This document shows, piece after piece, positions 63,803 to 64,000 of a DNA stretch of 64,000 nt; positions within the stretch are counted from its first letter, which is position 1, and every line of letters begins with the position of its first letter. This stretch comes from Chitinophagales bacterium. Its GTDB lineage: Bacteria > Bacteroidota > Bacteroidia > Chitinophagales > Chitinophagaceae. Under the pieces are notes generated by a model that did no database searches, had not been told where the DNA came from, and saw only the letters and a list, made by a program, of their open reading frames with translations. The stretch lies in NCBI GenBank assembly GCA_017303455.1, contig JAFLBM010000007.1:124001-188000 (forward strand), read 5' to 3'. Made by a program: the position numbers and the translations under genes.

Positions 63803-64000
63803 TTATTGCACCTCCCCAGCTTGTGTTGCTTTGGGCCTGTGATAGGTGAAAAGGAACCACAGCTTTTTCTTTATGATCAGGTTGTAGAGCATTACGGGTA
63901 TGATAACACCTGTTGCTATACCCGAGAAAAGCAGTATGGCCGGGTCTGTAACTCCCATAAATTTGGTTAGAACCAGTCGTACAAATGCAGACACAATTAC
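63803..64000 (-). CDS. C-terminal end of a multi-spanning membrane protein (partial)
   Basis: The minus-strand frame is open to the window edge, giving 65 residues before the stop at 63803. It shows one clear hydrophobic segment (DPAILLFSGIATGVIIPVMLYNLIIKK) and a polar tail WFLFTYHRPKATQAGEVQ. It could be the end of an acyltransferase_3-type protein, but that is weakly supported. It converges with the GT-C-like gene. Confidence 0.45.
   Translation of the reverse strand, partial: VIVSAFVRLVLTKFMGVTDPAILLFSGIATGVIIPVMLYNLIIKKKLWFLFTYHRPKATQAGEVQ

Overview
The window looks like chromosomal DNA of a Bacteroidota member, most likely family Chitinophagaceae. The evidence is: many secreted proteins with Por-type (T9SS) C-terminal sorting domains and one with a gliding-motility-type C-terminus; a large beta-barrel receptor with an N-terminal carboxypeptidase-like domain; a YbiT-like ABC-F protein of unusual form; promoters of the Bacteroidota type (TTTG, 18-20 bases, TAnnTTTG); and intergenic repeats typical of that family. 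The genus is not assigned. Most of the window is ordinary housekeeping sequence with short operons.

Layout. 1-8.3 kb: end of a T9SS protein, ABC-F ATPase, a promoter/terminator pair that may define a small RNA, amino-acid permease, MocR-type regulator divergent from an EamA exporter, acetyltransferase and ilvE. 8.3-13.6 kb: type B T9SS protein, a short-chain dehydrogenase, a fusion of a glucosyl-3-phosphoglycerate-synthase-like enzyme with a HAD phosphatase, and an outer-membrane barrel. 13.6-20.3 kb: tandem 168-bp interspersed repeats, a small membrane protein and two related T9SS proteins. 20.3-29.1 kb: VIT1-type metal transporter with a 7-bp tandem repeat upstream, ornithine aminotransferase, queD, ispE, bifunctional nuclease, etfBA, a TPR protein, tilS and a rhomboid protease. 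29.2-40.9 kb: ribF, purM, ftsE, two glycosyltransferases, TonB-receptor-like protein, DUF445 protein, tRNA-His, tail-specific protease, DinB-like protein. 41-49.6 kb: a probable metallopeptidase/beta-barrel protein, valS, single-domain response regulator, esterase, the aat-clpS N-degron pair and tRNA-Val. 49.6-64 kb: membrane-anchored endonuclease/phosphatase-fold protein, then a surface-polysaccharide locus.

The polysaccharide locus has a stand-alone receiver lacking its acidic pocket, a sugar-phosphate transferase with a receiver-like N-terminus, a GT2 glycosyltransferase, and a 2340-residue secreted protein (esterase, FN3, PA14, LamG, cadherin-like, three copies of an unrecognised module, T9SS signal). 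After a terminator comes a set for lipid-linked sugar transfer: a Dpm1-like GT2, a methyltransferase and a GT-C-like membrane enzyme.

The points most worth following are: the one-gene synthase/phosphatase fusion; the candidate small RNA near 2.25 kb; 7-bp repeat arrays in intergenic DNA and inside valS and tilS; a sharply bounded AT-rich 600-bp block inside valS; the ABC-F protein with one intact and one apparently dead ATP site; and the polysaccharide locus. No CRISPR array, phage, insertion sequence or defence system was recognised.
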